Positions 28,851 to 37,097 of a stretch of DNA of 64,000 nucleotides are shown in pieces. The stretch lies in NCBI GenBank assembly GCA_013152545.1, contig JAADGF010000116.1, positions 62,001-126,000 on the forward strand. The letters run 5' to 3'. The position numbers and the translations under genes were made by a program. The notes under the pieces were generated by a model. It saw only the letters and a program-made list of their open reading frames with translations, was not told the DNA's origin and did not search any database. This DNA comes from Gammaproteobacteria bacterium (GTDB lineage: Bacteria > Pseudomonadota > Gammaproteobacteria > SZUA-152). The first letter of the stretch is position 1, and each line of letters opens with the position of its first letter.

Positions 28851-29669
28851 GTGAAACTCAGTCATTTACCTCTATTAATCGAACCCAGCGAATTGGAAAA
28901 TCATTTACAGGATCCAGGTTTATTTCTCCTGGATTTAAGCAAACCCGAGTCGTATGCAGATGCCCATATCCCCGGAGCCGTGCACATCGAGTATCAAAAA
29001 ATCGTTAGCGCCACCCCCCCGGTGATGGGCCTGGTGCCAGGCGCAGATGATTTAGGCAAATTATTGTCACAATTGGGCATTAAACCCGAGCACCACGTTA
29101 TCGCCTATGATGACGAAGGCGGTGGTAAAGCCGCAAGATTTTTATATACCCTGGACGTCGCGAACCATCCCCGTTATTCATTGTTAAACGGAGGAATATA
29201 TGCCTGGAGCAACGAAGGCCATACGGTGGAAAACACACCCAACACAAGAGCCCCCAGCACATATACAGTGCAACTCAATGACACTCCGGTTGCGAATAAA
29301 GCACTCATTTTACAAACCTATACCGATCCATCTACGATCCTGCTAGACGCGCGCTCGCAACAGGAATACAACGGCGTAAAAAAATTTGCGAAAAAGGCTG
29401 GACACATTCCCGGCGCGGTCAATTTAGATTGGGTTGAATTCATCGATCAAAACAACAACTTTCGCCTCAAACCTAGCGACGAAATACGCGCTCGGTTAGC
29501 ATCAATGAATATCACTGAGGATAAAACCGTCATCACTTATTGTCAGACCCATCACCGCTCTGCGCTAATGTACTTTATCCTCAAATTTTTGGGATATACG
29601 CATGTAAAAGGTTATCCGGGCTCCTGGTCTGATTGGGGCAACAGCCCCGATACGCCAGTGGAAACATAA
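28851..29669 (+). CDS. Two-domain rhodanese-type sulfurtransferase
   Basis: 272 residues. Two rhodanese domains; the first (about 12-130) has no catalytic cysteine, the second (about 150-270) has the active-site loop CQTHHRSA in ITYCQTHHRS. Signature blocks LLDLSKPESYADAHIPGAVH and DARSQQEYNG. Transfers sulfur from thiosulfate or a similar donor to cyanide or thiols; the real acceptor is unknown. It lies 48 bases after pilU. Confidence 0.9.
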   Translation: MKLSHLPLLIEPSELENHLQDPGLFLLDLSKPESYADAHIPGAVHIEYQKIVSATPPVMGLVPGADDLGKLLSQLGIKPEHHVIAYDDEGGGKAARFLYTLDVANHPRYSLLNGGIYAWSNEGHTVENTPNTRAPSTYTVQLNDTPVANKALILQTYTDPSTILLDARSQQEYNGVKKFAKKAGHIPGAVNLDWVEFIDQNNNFRLKPSDEIRARLASMNITEDKTVITYCQTHHRSALMYFILKFLGYTHVKGYPGSWSDWGNSPDTPVET

Positions 29670-29723
29670 ACATCATAAATAACTACTCAGTTTAGAGTCT
29701 GTAAAAAACGCACCGTTTTCACA

Positions 29724-31895
29724 TTATTTAACCTGAGTCAGTTTTAGGTAGGCATTATACCGATTGCTAATGTCACGGACATATTTTACTGGTTCTATGC
29801 CGCGAACATAACCGTGTCGGGCTGATTTTGCGTATTTACGTTGTGACAATAGCAACATGGCTTGTTCCACATGGTCAAACCAACGGTCAGACTCCCAACC
29901 TTTTTGCTTTGCCAAACGTCGCGCATCTCGCACATGGCCAACACCGGCGTTGTAGGCCGCCAATACAAACCACATACGTTCATTAACCGCCAATTCTGGC
30001 TCAAAACGATCACGTAACCAAGCCAGATACTTTATGCCCGCGTGGATAGACTGTGCTGGGTCATCCAGGTGTTCAATGCCTAACTCTTTCGCGGTTCGCG
30101 GCATGATCTGCATCAGCCCTAACGCACCAGCCCAGGATTTTGCTTGTGGATCAAACCGACTTTCCTGAAACATTTGCGCCACCACCATACGCCAATCAAA
30201 ATCATATTCAGTTGATCGCGTTTTTATTAGTTCGTCATAAGGCGATAACTGTCCGTTGGTAAGATGATCAACCCGTTGTTCCAAACGTTTTTTTATGGTG
30301 CGTGGCTGCTGAAAATATTTTTTACGGATTATGTTATAAAAAAGCCCCTTATATTCTTTTTTTATAAATTGATTCACTGCTTTCAATAGCGCCGGGGAGT
30401 CTTCTCTCATCACCCAGCCATGAGAAACGCTTGGACCTATCTGTATTGCAGCCTTAATATCGTCCCGCCAGGCTAGCTCGATATCCAAGATATGACGATC
30501 AGATACCGTTAAATCATAATCACCACTGGCAACTTTGGCGATAATATTTTCAGTCTCCAGTGTCTCTGGCACAGCAGTTAACGTAAAAGCACCACCATTA
30601 TTTAGGCTATTACTGAGCGTCTTCCAATAAGAACTGCTTGATCGAACATAGATATTTCGACCGGCAAGGTCATCAACGGTTTCGATTGACTTGTCGTCAA
30701 TGCGGGTAACAACCATTTCTGAAACATTATGATACGATCGTGAATACCGAACACCCGATGGCGCTGCCTCTTGCGGTATTGTCATCGAAGCGGCGATCAT
30801 ATCGCCCTTTCCATCCTTTAACCATTGCATCAATTCACTGCGGGTCGGTACAATAATCATTTCCAAACGTACCCCCAAACTTTTAGCGAATTCACGCGCA
30901 AGTTCATACTCAAACCCCATCAATTCCCCCCGCCACAAAAAATAGGTAGCGGCGTTATTGCGCGTAAGCACCCGCAATACTTTGCGTTGTTTGATGTCGG
31001 CTAAATCTGCCTTATAAATCTGTTGTTTTCTGTTAGTAAGGTGTTCATTAGTTAAAAAACGGTTGATGGTTGATAGCAGCTTTACCGCATTGGGTCTCAC
31101 TGCCCAGGCAATCGCTCGTGTATCAGACACATCAAATGCGACTTTTACTTTAGTTTGAAAAGGCAACATTGCATTAATTAAATTACTGTCGACGACAGTA
31201 ACATCAAACTCTTTATTCGCCACTCCCTCAATAATTTGCTCGACAGAATAGTGCTCCGCGACCGGCTCCACTGAAATATCGGGGAATTTACGCTTTAGCA
31301 CCTGAACCGTATTCCAATAAGAAGCGGATGGTTGAATAGCGATACGGCGATTTTTTAAGTCTTGTTCTGAGGTGATCCGGTCATCTTGTCGAACCACTAA
31401 TTGTTCAGTCACTGTGGTGACAGGCACTGAAAACGCCAACGTCTTTTTTCGTTCTTCGGTCACTGTCAGGTTTGCGGCAATAACATCCCCCCTTCCCTCT
31501 AGCAACATTGGCATTAAATTTTCAAATTTTTCCGCGCGCACCCAAACCGGTTCCAACCCAAGCTGCGCGGCCATTTTTTTCAATAGTTCCACTTCAAAAT
31601 TTATCGGTAAACCACTGCGCGGCAAATAAGCCACATCAGCGCTTAAACCCGTGACCAGCACACGAAGTTTACGGTGCCGTTGGATATCCGCAAGATCACC
31701 ATTCTCAATATAGCCGGATGTCAAAACAGGCTTGTTCCCAGATACGGTGGAACTATCGCGCTCGCAACCCACTAATTGCAGTGAGCCAAGCACAATCAAA
31801 ATTACTATCAAGACAGAGATGGCATAACGATGAAAAGCCGTTGATACCGCAACGATACGATGAAGTCCGGCTTGATTGAAATGGTTGATGTACAT
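29724..31895 (-). CDS. MltF-like lytic transglycosylase with two solute-binding domains
   Basis: 723 residues. A membrane-targeting segment ends in a lipobox (LQLVGC, near residue 44), so this is a lipoprotein. Two SBP_bac_3-type domains follow in tandem (about 75-300 and 305-545; KLRVLVTGLSADVAYLP and KVLRVLTRNNAATYFLW start each), then a C-terminal SLT domain (about 560-710) with the catalytic glutamate E578 in MFQESRFDP and GLMQIMP. MltF has one binding domain of this type, which regulates the lytic domain; here it is duplicated. Cleaves peptidoglycan at the outer membrane side of the periplasm. Confidence 0.9.
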   Translation of the reverse strand: MYINHFNQAGLHRIVAVSTAFHRYAISVLIVILIVLGSLQLVGCERDSSTVSGNKPVLTSGYIENGDLADIQRHRKLRVLVTGLSADVAYLPRSGLPINFEVELLKKMAAQLGLEPVWVRAEKFENLMPMLLEGRGDVIAANLTVTEERKKTLAFSVPVTTVTEQLVVRQDDRITSEQDLKNRRIAIQPSASYWNTVQVLKRKFPDISVEPVAEHYSVEQIIEGVANKEFDVTVVDSNLINAMLPFQTKVKVAFDVSDTRAIAWAVRPNAVKLLSTINRFLTNEHLTNRKQQIYKADLADIKQRKVLRVLTRNNAATYFLWRGELMGFEYELAREFAKSLGVRLEMIIVPTRSELMQWLKDGKGDMIAASMTIPQEAAPSGVRYSRSYHNVSEMVVTRIDDKSIETVDDLAGRNIYVRSSSSYWKTLSNSLNNGGAFTLTAVPETLETENIIAKVASGDYDLTVSDRHILDIELAWRDDIKAAIQIGPSVSHGWVMREDSPALLKAVNQFIKKEYKGLFYNIIRKKYFQQPRTIKKRLEQRVDHLTNGQLSPYDELIKTRSTEYDFDWRMVVAQMFQESRFDPQAKSWAGALGLMQIMPRTAKELGIEHLDDPAQSIHAGIKYLAWLRDRFEPELAVNERMWFVLAAYNAGVGHVRDARRLAKQKGWESDRWFDHVEQAMLLLSQRKYAKSARHGYVRGIEPVKYVRDISNRYNAYLKLTQVK

Positions 31896-31946
31896 TGTAT
31901 ACCGTCCCTTATTTTGCTTGTCGCCGTGATCATATACCCGTCTATT

Positions 31947-34900
31947 TTAGTGAACGCGCGCTAACAACGTTGTATCACCACCAACGGCTGCAGTATTTAC
32001 GGTAAGCACCCGCTCTACCGAAAAACGGTATAAATAGTGGGGGCCACCCGCTTTTGGCCCAGACCCTGACAACCCTTCACCGCCAAAGGGTTGCACGCCA
32101 ACCGCAGCACCGATCATGTTACGATTTACATATATATTACCCACTTGCACAGCTTGTTGAATACTGGTCACTTTCTCTTGAATACGACTATGAATTCCCA
32201 GAGTAAGACCATACTGAGTATTATTTATGTCAGTAAGCACATTTTCAAGAGCATCGGCGGCATATCGTATCACATGCAGAACAGGACCAAACACCTCCTT
32301 GCTAAGTTGAGACAAATGATCTATTTCAAACGCACATGGCCCGACAAAGCTTCCATTGAGTTGTGCACGCTCGACCGGGACACGATAAATTAATCGACCT
32401 TCTTTGCTCATTGTGTTTATATGTTGTTCAAGTTGTTGTTGAGCCTGAATATCAATAACCGGGCCGATGTCCGTTGACAAATAATGAGGCTGAGCAACGC
32501 GTAGTTCAGCCATTGCACCTTTAATCAATGTGATAACACGCGGTGCAATTTCTTCCTGAAGAAACAAAACCCGTAATCCGGAACATCGCTGACCAGCGCT
32601 ATTAAAAGCCGAGCTGAGCACGTCCTGTACTACTTGCTCCGCCAAAGCCGAGCTATCGACAATCATTGCATTTTGCCCCCCGGTTTCTGCAATCAAGGGC
32701 ACAATAGGGCCTCCCCGCTGAGCGAGTTGGACATTAATTGATGTTGCAACATCAGTCGAACCCGTAAAGGCAACCCCCGCCACTCTCGGATCAACCAAAA
32801 GACGATGACCAACAAGCGCCCCCTGCATTGGCAGAAACTGCAACCCTTCTGATGGTATACCGGCTTGATGGAACAATTGGATGGCGCGATATGCGATCAA
32901 TGGCGTCTGGCGAGCGGGCTTCGCAACAACACAGTTTCCAGTCACTAATGCAGCCGCTATTTGCCCACAAAAAATCGCCAATGGAAAATTCCAAGGACTA
33001 ATACAAACAAATACACCACGCCCATGCAAGCTTAACGTATTCAGTTCACCTGTCGCACCGGGTAACTGTTGTGGCTCCGAAAACAGTTTACGTGCCAGCA
33101 TTGCATAATAACGACAAAAATCCACCGCTTCACGCACTTCCGAAATTGCATCCGGAATACAGCGCCCAGCCTCATAAATAAGAAGTGTTATCAATTCTGC
33201 CTGGTGTTCTTCGAGTAAGTTAGCGGCATTTTCAAGATACTGTGCTCGTTGCGTAACACTGACTTTATTCCATGTTACTGCAAAAGCATGCGCAACAGCT
33301 AGGGCATGCTGTGCCGTGCCAACTTGTGCTTCAATGACATCGCCTACCTTGTGATGGCGATTAGCCGGGTTGAACACAACCCGCTTGATGAGCCTATCGT
33401 TATTATCATTCCATACATCGGCACCTTGTATAATTGGCGTAGCATGCCATACAGTCTCATTGAAAGGCAGCATAGCGTCTTGTAACCGCCGCAGGGCAAT
33501 GTCATCATTTAAGTTACATCCCCGGGAGTTTTTACGCGCCTGCTTGAAAATTGCTTCCGGCAAAGGAATATTGGGGTGTGGCATTTTGTCTGATTGACGA
33601 ACCCCCTCAACAGGATCAGCAATGATCTCCGTAATGGCCAAGGTAACATCTGTCATACGATTAACAAAAGAGGTATTCGTACCATTCTCCAACAAACGAC
33701 GCACAAGATACGGTAATAGATCATTATGGCTACCCACCGGTGCATAGACCCGACACTTTAGGCTAGGTTCCATACCTAACAACACTCGGTAAAGTGCATC
33801 GCCCATTCCATGTAAGCGCTGCATTTCAAACTGCACCTGAGCATCACGCAATTGCAAAACAGCAGATGCCGTGTGGGCATTATGAGTCGCAAATTGAGGA
33901 AATATCCATTGCCCCAACGCAAATAATTTTCTGGCGCAGCACAAATACGACACATCGGTGTGTTTCTTTACCGTGAAAACAGGGTAACCCGCTAAGCCCT
34001 GCTCCTGAGCACGTTTAATTTCTGTGTCCCAGTAAGCCCCTTTCACCAAACGTACCATAATGCGTCGATTAGTCCGCCTCACAATCTCTCCCAACCAATC
34101 AATCACAAAGGGCGCGCGTTTCTGATAGGCCTGTACCACCACACCCAAACCGGGCCACTGTTCAAAAGCCTTATCCGTCAAAATAGAATCGACAATATCC
34201 AATGTCATTTCAAGACGATCTGCTTCTTCCGCATCAATCGTCATTGCAATATTAGCTTGCTGTGCCGCCTGAGCCAAATGTTTTACTTTGGGTACTAACT
34301 CATTCAACACTCTGCCATACTGCGCGAACTCGAACCGCGGATGTAACGCCGACAATTTTATTGAGATACTCGGCGCGTCGTATATGTTGCCTGAAGACAC
34401 TGTTGTATGTTGTGCTATATTTGATATTGCATCCCTATAAACATTAAAGTATTTTTCCGCATCAAGCTGACTGAGTGCTGCTTCACCAAGCATATCAAAG
34501 GAGAATCGATTATCGATCAAAGCTTTTGTCTCGCTTCGTACTAATGCTTTCTGAATAGTTGGCCCCATGATAAATTGATGCCCCATTATTCGCATTGCTT
34601 CTTTTAATGCCGCTCTAACCACAGCCTCACTGATGCGGGACACGATACTATTTACAACACCAGCAGCTGAATCCCGCACTAAGGGTTCATTCATCTTGAT
34701 AATACGCCCAGTCAACATCAAACCCCAGGTACTGGCATTCACAAACAATGATTGGCTACTCCCCAAATGCTGCTGCCAATTTGCGTTAATTAATTTATCG
34801 TGTATTAATTGATCCGCAGTTTTTGCATCGGGAATACGTAGCAACGCCTCTGCCAGACATAACAACACGACACCTTCTTGGGATGACAAATCATACTCCT

Positions 34901-35114
34901 GCAAAAATGCGCTTAGACCACCGAGGTTGTGACTCTGTTGCCTTGCAGTGTCAACCAGTTGGCTAGCCTTGAGCTGAACTTGTGCTTGGTCTTGCGCTGT
35001 CAGACCAACATCTTTCAGTAATGCTTCTACGCATTGCGTTTCATCTGCCAAAAAGGCTTTCTGAATGGCTTGCCGATTAGCGTCTCGCAGTATAGGTGGT
35101 TGCTCAAATATCAT
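31947..35114 (-). CDS. putA: Bifunctional proline dehydrogenase / P5C dehydrogenase PutA
   Basis: 1055 residues. Proline dehydrogenase barrel at about 85-470 (SIKLSALHPRFE, RLVKGAYWD, FATHNAHT, YAPVG) and aldehyde dehydrogenase at about 530-1035 (ISPWNFPLAIF, FTGSTDVA, ETGGQNAM, catalytic Cys in SAGQRCSGLR). It oxidises proline to glutamate in two steps. No N-terminal ribbon-helix-helix DNA-binding domain is present, so it is not the self-repressing type of PutA. The LysR gene upstream is the nearest regulator but is about 890 bases away. Confidence 0.95.
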   Translation of the reverse strand: MIFEQPPILRDANRQAIQKAFLADETQCVEALLKDVGLTAQDQAQVQLKASQLVDTARQQSHNLGGLSAFLQEYDLSSQEGVVLLCLAEALLRIPDAKTADQLIHDKLINANWQQHLGSSQSLFVNASTWGLMLTGRIIKMNEPLVRDSAAGVVNSIVSRISEAVVRAALKEAMRIMGHQFIMGPTIQKALVRSETKALIDNRFSFDMLGEAALSQLDAEKYFNVYRDAISNIAQHTTVSSGNIYDAPSISIKLSALHPRFEFAQYGRVLNELVPKVKHLAQAAQQANIAMTIDAEEADRLEMTLDIVDSILTDKAFEQWPGLGVVVQAYQKRAPFVIDWLGEIVRRTNRRIMVRLVKGAYWDTEIKRAQEQGLAGYPVFTVKKHTDVSYLCCARKLFALGQWIFPQFATHNAHTASAVLQLRDAQVQFEMQRLHGMGDALYRVLLGMEPSLKCRVYAPVGSHNDLLPYLVRRLLENGTNTSFVNRMTDVTLAITEIIADPVEGVRQSDKMPHPNIPLPEAIFKQARKNSRGCNLNDDIALRRLQDAMLPFNETVWHATPIIQGADVWNDNNDRLIKRVVFNPANRHHKVGDVIEAQVGTAQHALAVAHAFAVTWNKVSVTQRAQYLENAANLLEEHQAELITLLIYEAGRCIPDAISEVREAVDFCRYYAMLARKLFSEPQQLPGATGELNTLSLHGRGVFVCISPWNFPLAIFCGQIAAALVTGNCVVAKPARQTPLIAYRAIQLFHQAGIPSEGLQFLPMQGALVGHRLLVDPRVAGVAFTGSTDVATSINVQLAQRGGPIVPLIAETGGQNAMIVDSSALAEQVVQDVLSSAFNSAGQRCSGLRVLFLQEEIAPRVITLIKGAMAELRVAQPHYLSTDIGPVIDIQAQQQLEQHINTMSKEGRLIYRVPVERAQLNGSFVGPCAFEIDHLSQLSKEVFGPVLHVIRYAADALENVLTDINNTQYGLTLGIHSRIQEKVTSIQQAVQVGNIYVNRNMIGAAVGVQPFGGEGLSGSGPKAGGPHYLYRFSVERVLTVNTAAVGGDTTLLARVH

Positions 35115-35310
35115 GATTCACTGGATTCATTAAGGATGATAGGCAGCGTATAATGTGTCGCAATAATGCCGTTAAAAATATTTAAAATATGCAAGTCACT
35201 TACCATGATCTAGCATTGCTTATTTATTAACAATTGTAGCGGTCCCTGCAACGGTTAAAATAGTTGTTCCGACTGAAAATCTGACTGAAAATACGACACT
35301 CTGGCCCTAA

Positions 35311-35348
35311 CACTTACATTCCTAGAGCAATCTCTAGGAATGTAAGTG
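35311..35348. repeat. Perfect 17-bp stem hairpin with CAAT loop
   Basis: Arms CACTTACATTCCTAGAG (35311-35327) and its exact complement (35332-35348). The stem is too long to be chance but has no T tract. The site lies about 200 bases upstream of putA. Confidence 0.7.
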
Positions 35349-35578
35349 ACTTTGCGGTACTCAATGAATGAATTTAGGATTATGCAATCATTTGATATAT
35401 CCGAAAAAATTTCCGCCACAATGCTACTGGGCAATCTCAAAACGCACCTGTGCGAGTTAATTTCTGGATTAGCTTGCTAAAACCCCTCGCCGAGGAATAT
35501 AACCACCTGTTTTTGCTCGCTAAAACCAGTCAATTTTAATAAATTTAAAAACAGCACCATTCTTTCCTGCACCAACAG

Positions 35579-35779
35579 TTAACCGCGTGCCGGATCGGTA
35601 AACGCTTTTGGGGTAAAATAGCAAGAAGACCTTACCTGCACTGTTGAGCTTAATGGCCAATCAGGATGCATGGGAATGCTCAACCCAGAAAAACTTGGCA
35701 ATATTACTAAACTCAGCACAAACAAACATTGATTCACAATTAATTTCAAACGCCTAAATTTAGTTGCAACACTCCCCAA
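35579..35779 (-). CDS. Candidate small secreted peptide, doubtful
   Basis: 66 codons with a plausible signal peptide (KLIVNQCLFVLSLVILPSF) and a short mature part ending DPARG. No family recognised and no clear ribosome-binding site. Could be noise in an AT-rich gap. Confidence 0.22.
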   Translation of the reverse strand: MGSVATKFRRLKLIVNQCLFVLSLVILPSFSGLSIPMHPDWPLSSTVQVRSSCYFTPKAFTDPARG

Positions 35780-36005
35780 GCAATTGTATTTAAAGAATTA
35801 TTACCTATCCAAAGACCGAAATTCCCGATACAGCACAATCTAAACACAAAATTATTATCACACACAGGCTTCCCTTTTGCCTGAAAATCAACAAAAATAA
35901 GCATTACAACAAGCTTTCCTGATTGACTAACCCCGACCAGAAAAGCCCATTTGCTTCATCGGTTGCAATTAAACAGCTGAATTCAATAGTTAGGTCGTTA
36001 CAACT

Positions 36006-36917
36006 ATGCATATTACATTTCGTCAGTTAACAGTTTTAGAAGCTGTCGCGCGCAACCTCAGCTTTACGAAAGCTGCTCTGGAGTTGCACCTCACTCAACC
36101 TGCGGTATCCATGCAAATCAAACAGATTGAAGAAAGCATTGGCTTACCTTTATTTGAACAAATTGGCAAAAAAATATTCTTAACCGAAGCCGGTCAAGAA
36201 ATGTATAACTACTGTCGATCGATTCAACAACAACTGGAAGAAGCCGAAAATGTTATCGAAAATTTAAAAGGGATCAAACACGGAAAATTAACGATAGCTG
36301 TTGCAAGTACCGCTAATTATTTCGCACCCCGTATCCTAGCCGCGTTTAGCAATGAACATCAGTCCATAAAAATTGATCTTGATGTCACTAACCGCCAAGG
36401 ATTATTACAACACTTAGAAAAAAACGACACGGATATTGTTATCATGGGGTTGCCACCAACAGGAATGGAGTTGATGGCTGAATCTTTTATGGAAAACCCC
36501 CTCGTACTCATTGCCGCGCCAGAACATCATTTGGCAAAGAAACAAAACGTTTCAATCCATGATTTAGAGCAGGAAACCTTTATATTACGTGAGCAAGGAT
36601 CAGGAACACGTACCGCCATTGAACGCTTTTTCACGGAGCAAGGCACAAAAATTCTGACCACCATTAACATGAACAGTAACGAAGCCATTAAACAGGCCGT
36701 ACAAGCAGGATTAGGCCTGGGCATTGTCTCTATACATACACTGGAAATGGAATTAGAACTTAATCGCCTGGCGATCGTTAGTGCAGATGCATTATTCCCT
36801 ATATTACGACATTGGTACATCGTATACCGTAAAGGTAAACGACTTTCGCCAACGGGATTGGCTTTCAAGAATTTTCTGATTAATAATGCCAACAAATTGT
36901 GGAGCATACCATCATAG
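36006..36917 (+). CDS. LysR-type transcriptional regulator, CbbR-like
   Basis: 303 residues. N-terminal helix-turn-helix (FTKAALELHLTQPAVSMQIKQ, about 20-42) and a C-terminal effector domain. Blocks such as FRQLTVLEAVARNLSFT and REQGSGTRTAIERFF resemble CbbR/CysB-like regulators. No carbon-fixation genes are in the window, so its target is unknown. Divergent from putA across a long gap; control of putA is possible but unsupported. Confidence 0.88.
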   Translation: MHITFRQLTVLEAVARNLSFTKAALELHLTQPAVSMQIKQIEESIGLPLFEQIGKKIFLTEAGQEMYNYCRSIQQQLEEAENVIENLKGIKHGKLTIAVASTANYFAPRILAAFSNEHQSIKIDLDVTNRQGLLQHLEKNDTDIVIMGLPPTGMELMAESFMENPLVLIAAPEHHLAKKQNVSIHDLEQETFILREQGSGTRTAIERFFTEQGTKILTTINMNSNEAIKQAVQAGLGLGIVSIHTLEMELELNRLAIVSADALFPILRHWYIVYRKGKRLSPTGLAFKNFLINNANKLWSIPS

Positions 36918-37097
36918 CGCCGCTTTCTGCCTATCATACTTAAAAGGGCGCTTCACCGTAATCATTCCCTAAATTCATCAGATGGGCGTTTACAAGGATT
37001 TACATGTTACACTCACCCTTTGAAATGTTGTATTTTACCTACTTGATTCAAAGGGTGAGTGCGCTACATGCCGTCCAACTGATGGTGTTAGGTATAT
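36918..37097. other. lysR-glycosidase gap, hairpin element
   Basis: 180 bases after lysR. The gap holds the inverted-repeat element described at 36976-37092 and no gene. Confidence 0.5.
36976..37092. repeat. Fold-back element with attC-like outer end
   Basis: Perfect inner arms CACTCACCCTTTGAA (37010-37024) and TTCAAAGGGTGAGTG (37047-37061); imperfect outer arms with CATCAGATGGGCG (36976-36988) and the complement of CATCAGTTGGACGG (37071-37084). The right end, read on the minus strand, is ACCTAACACCATCAGTTGG, nearly the same as the ends of the element at 46998-47169. It sits directly at the 3' end of the glycosidase gene, where an integron attC site would lie. Confidence 0.55.

Larger units (their letters stand above)
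35115..36005. other. putA-lysR intergenic region
   Basis: About 890 bases between divergent putA and lysR. It contains a perfect hairpin at 35311-35348, two direct copies of GACTGAAAAT just before it, and a candidate small secreted-peptide frame at 35579-35779. No other gene found. Confidence 0.5.
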
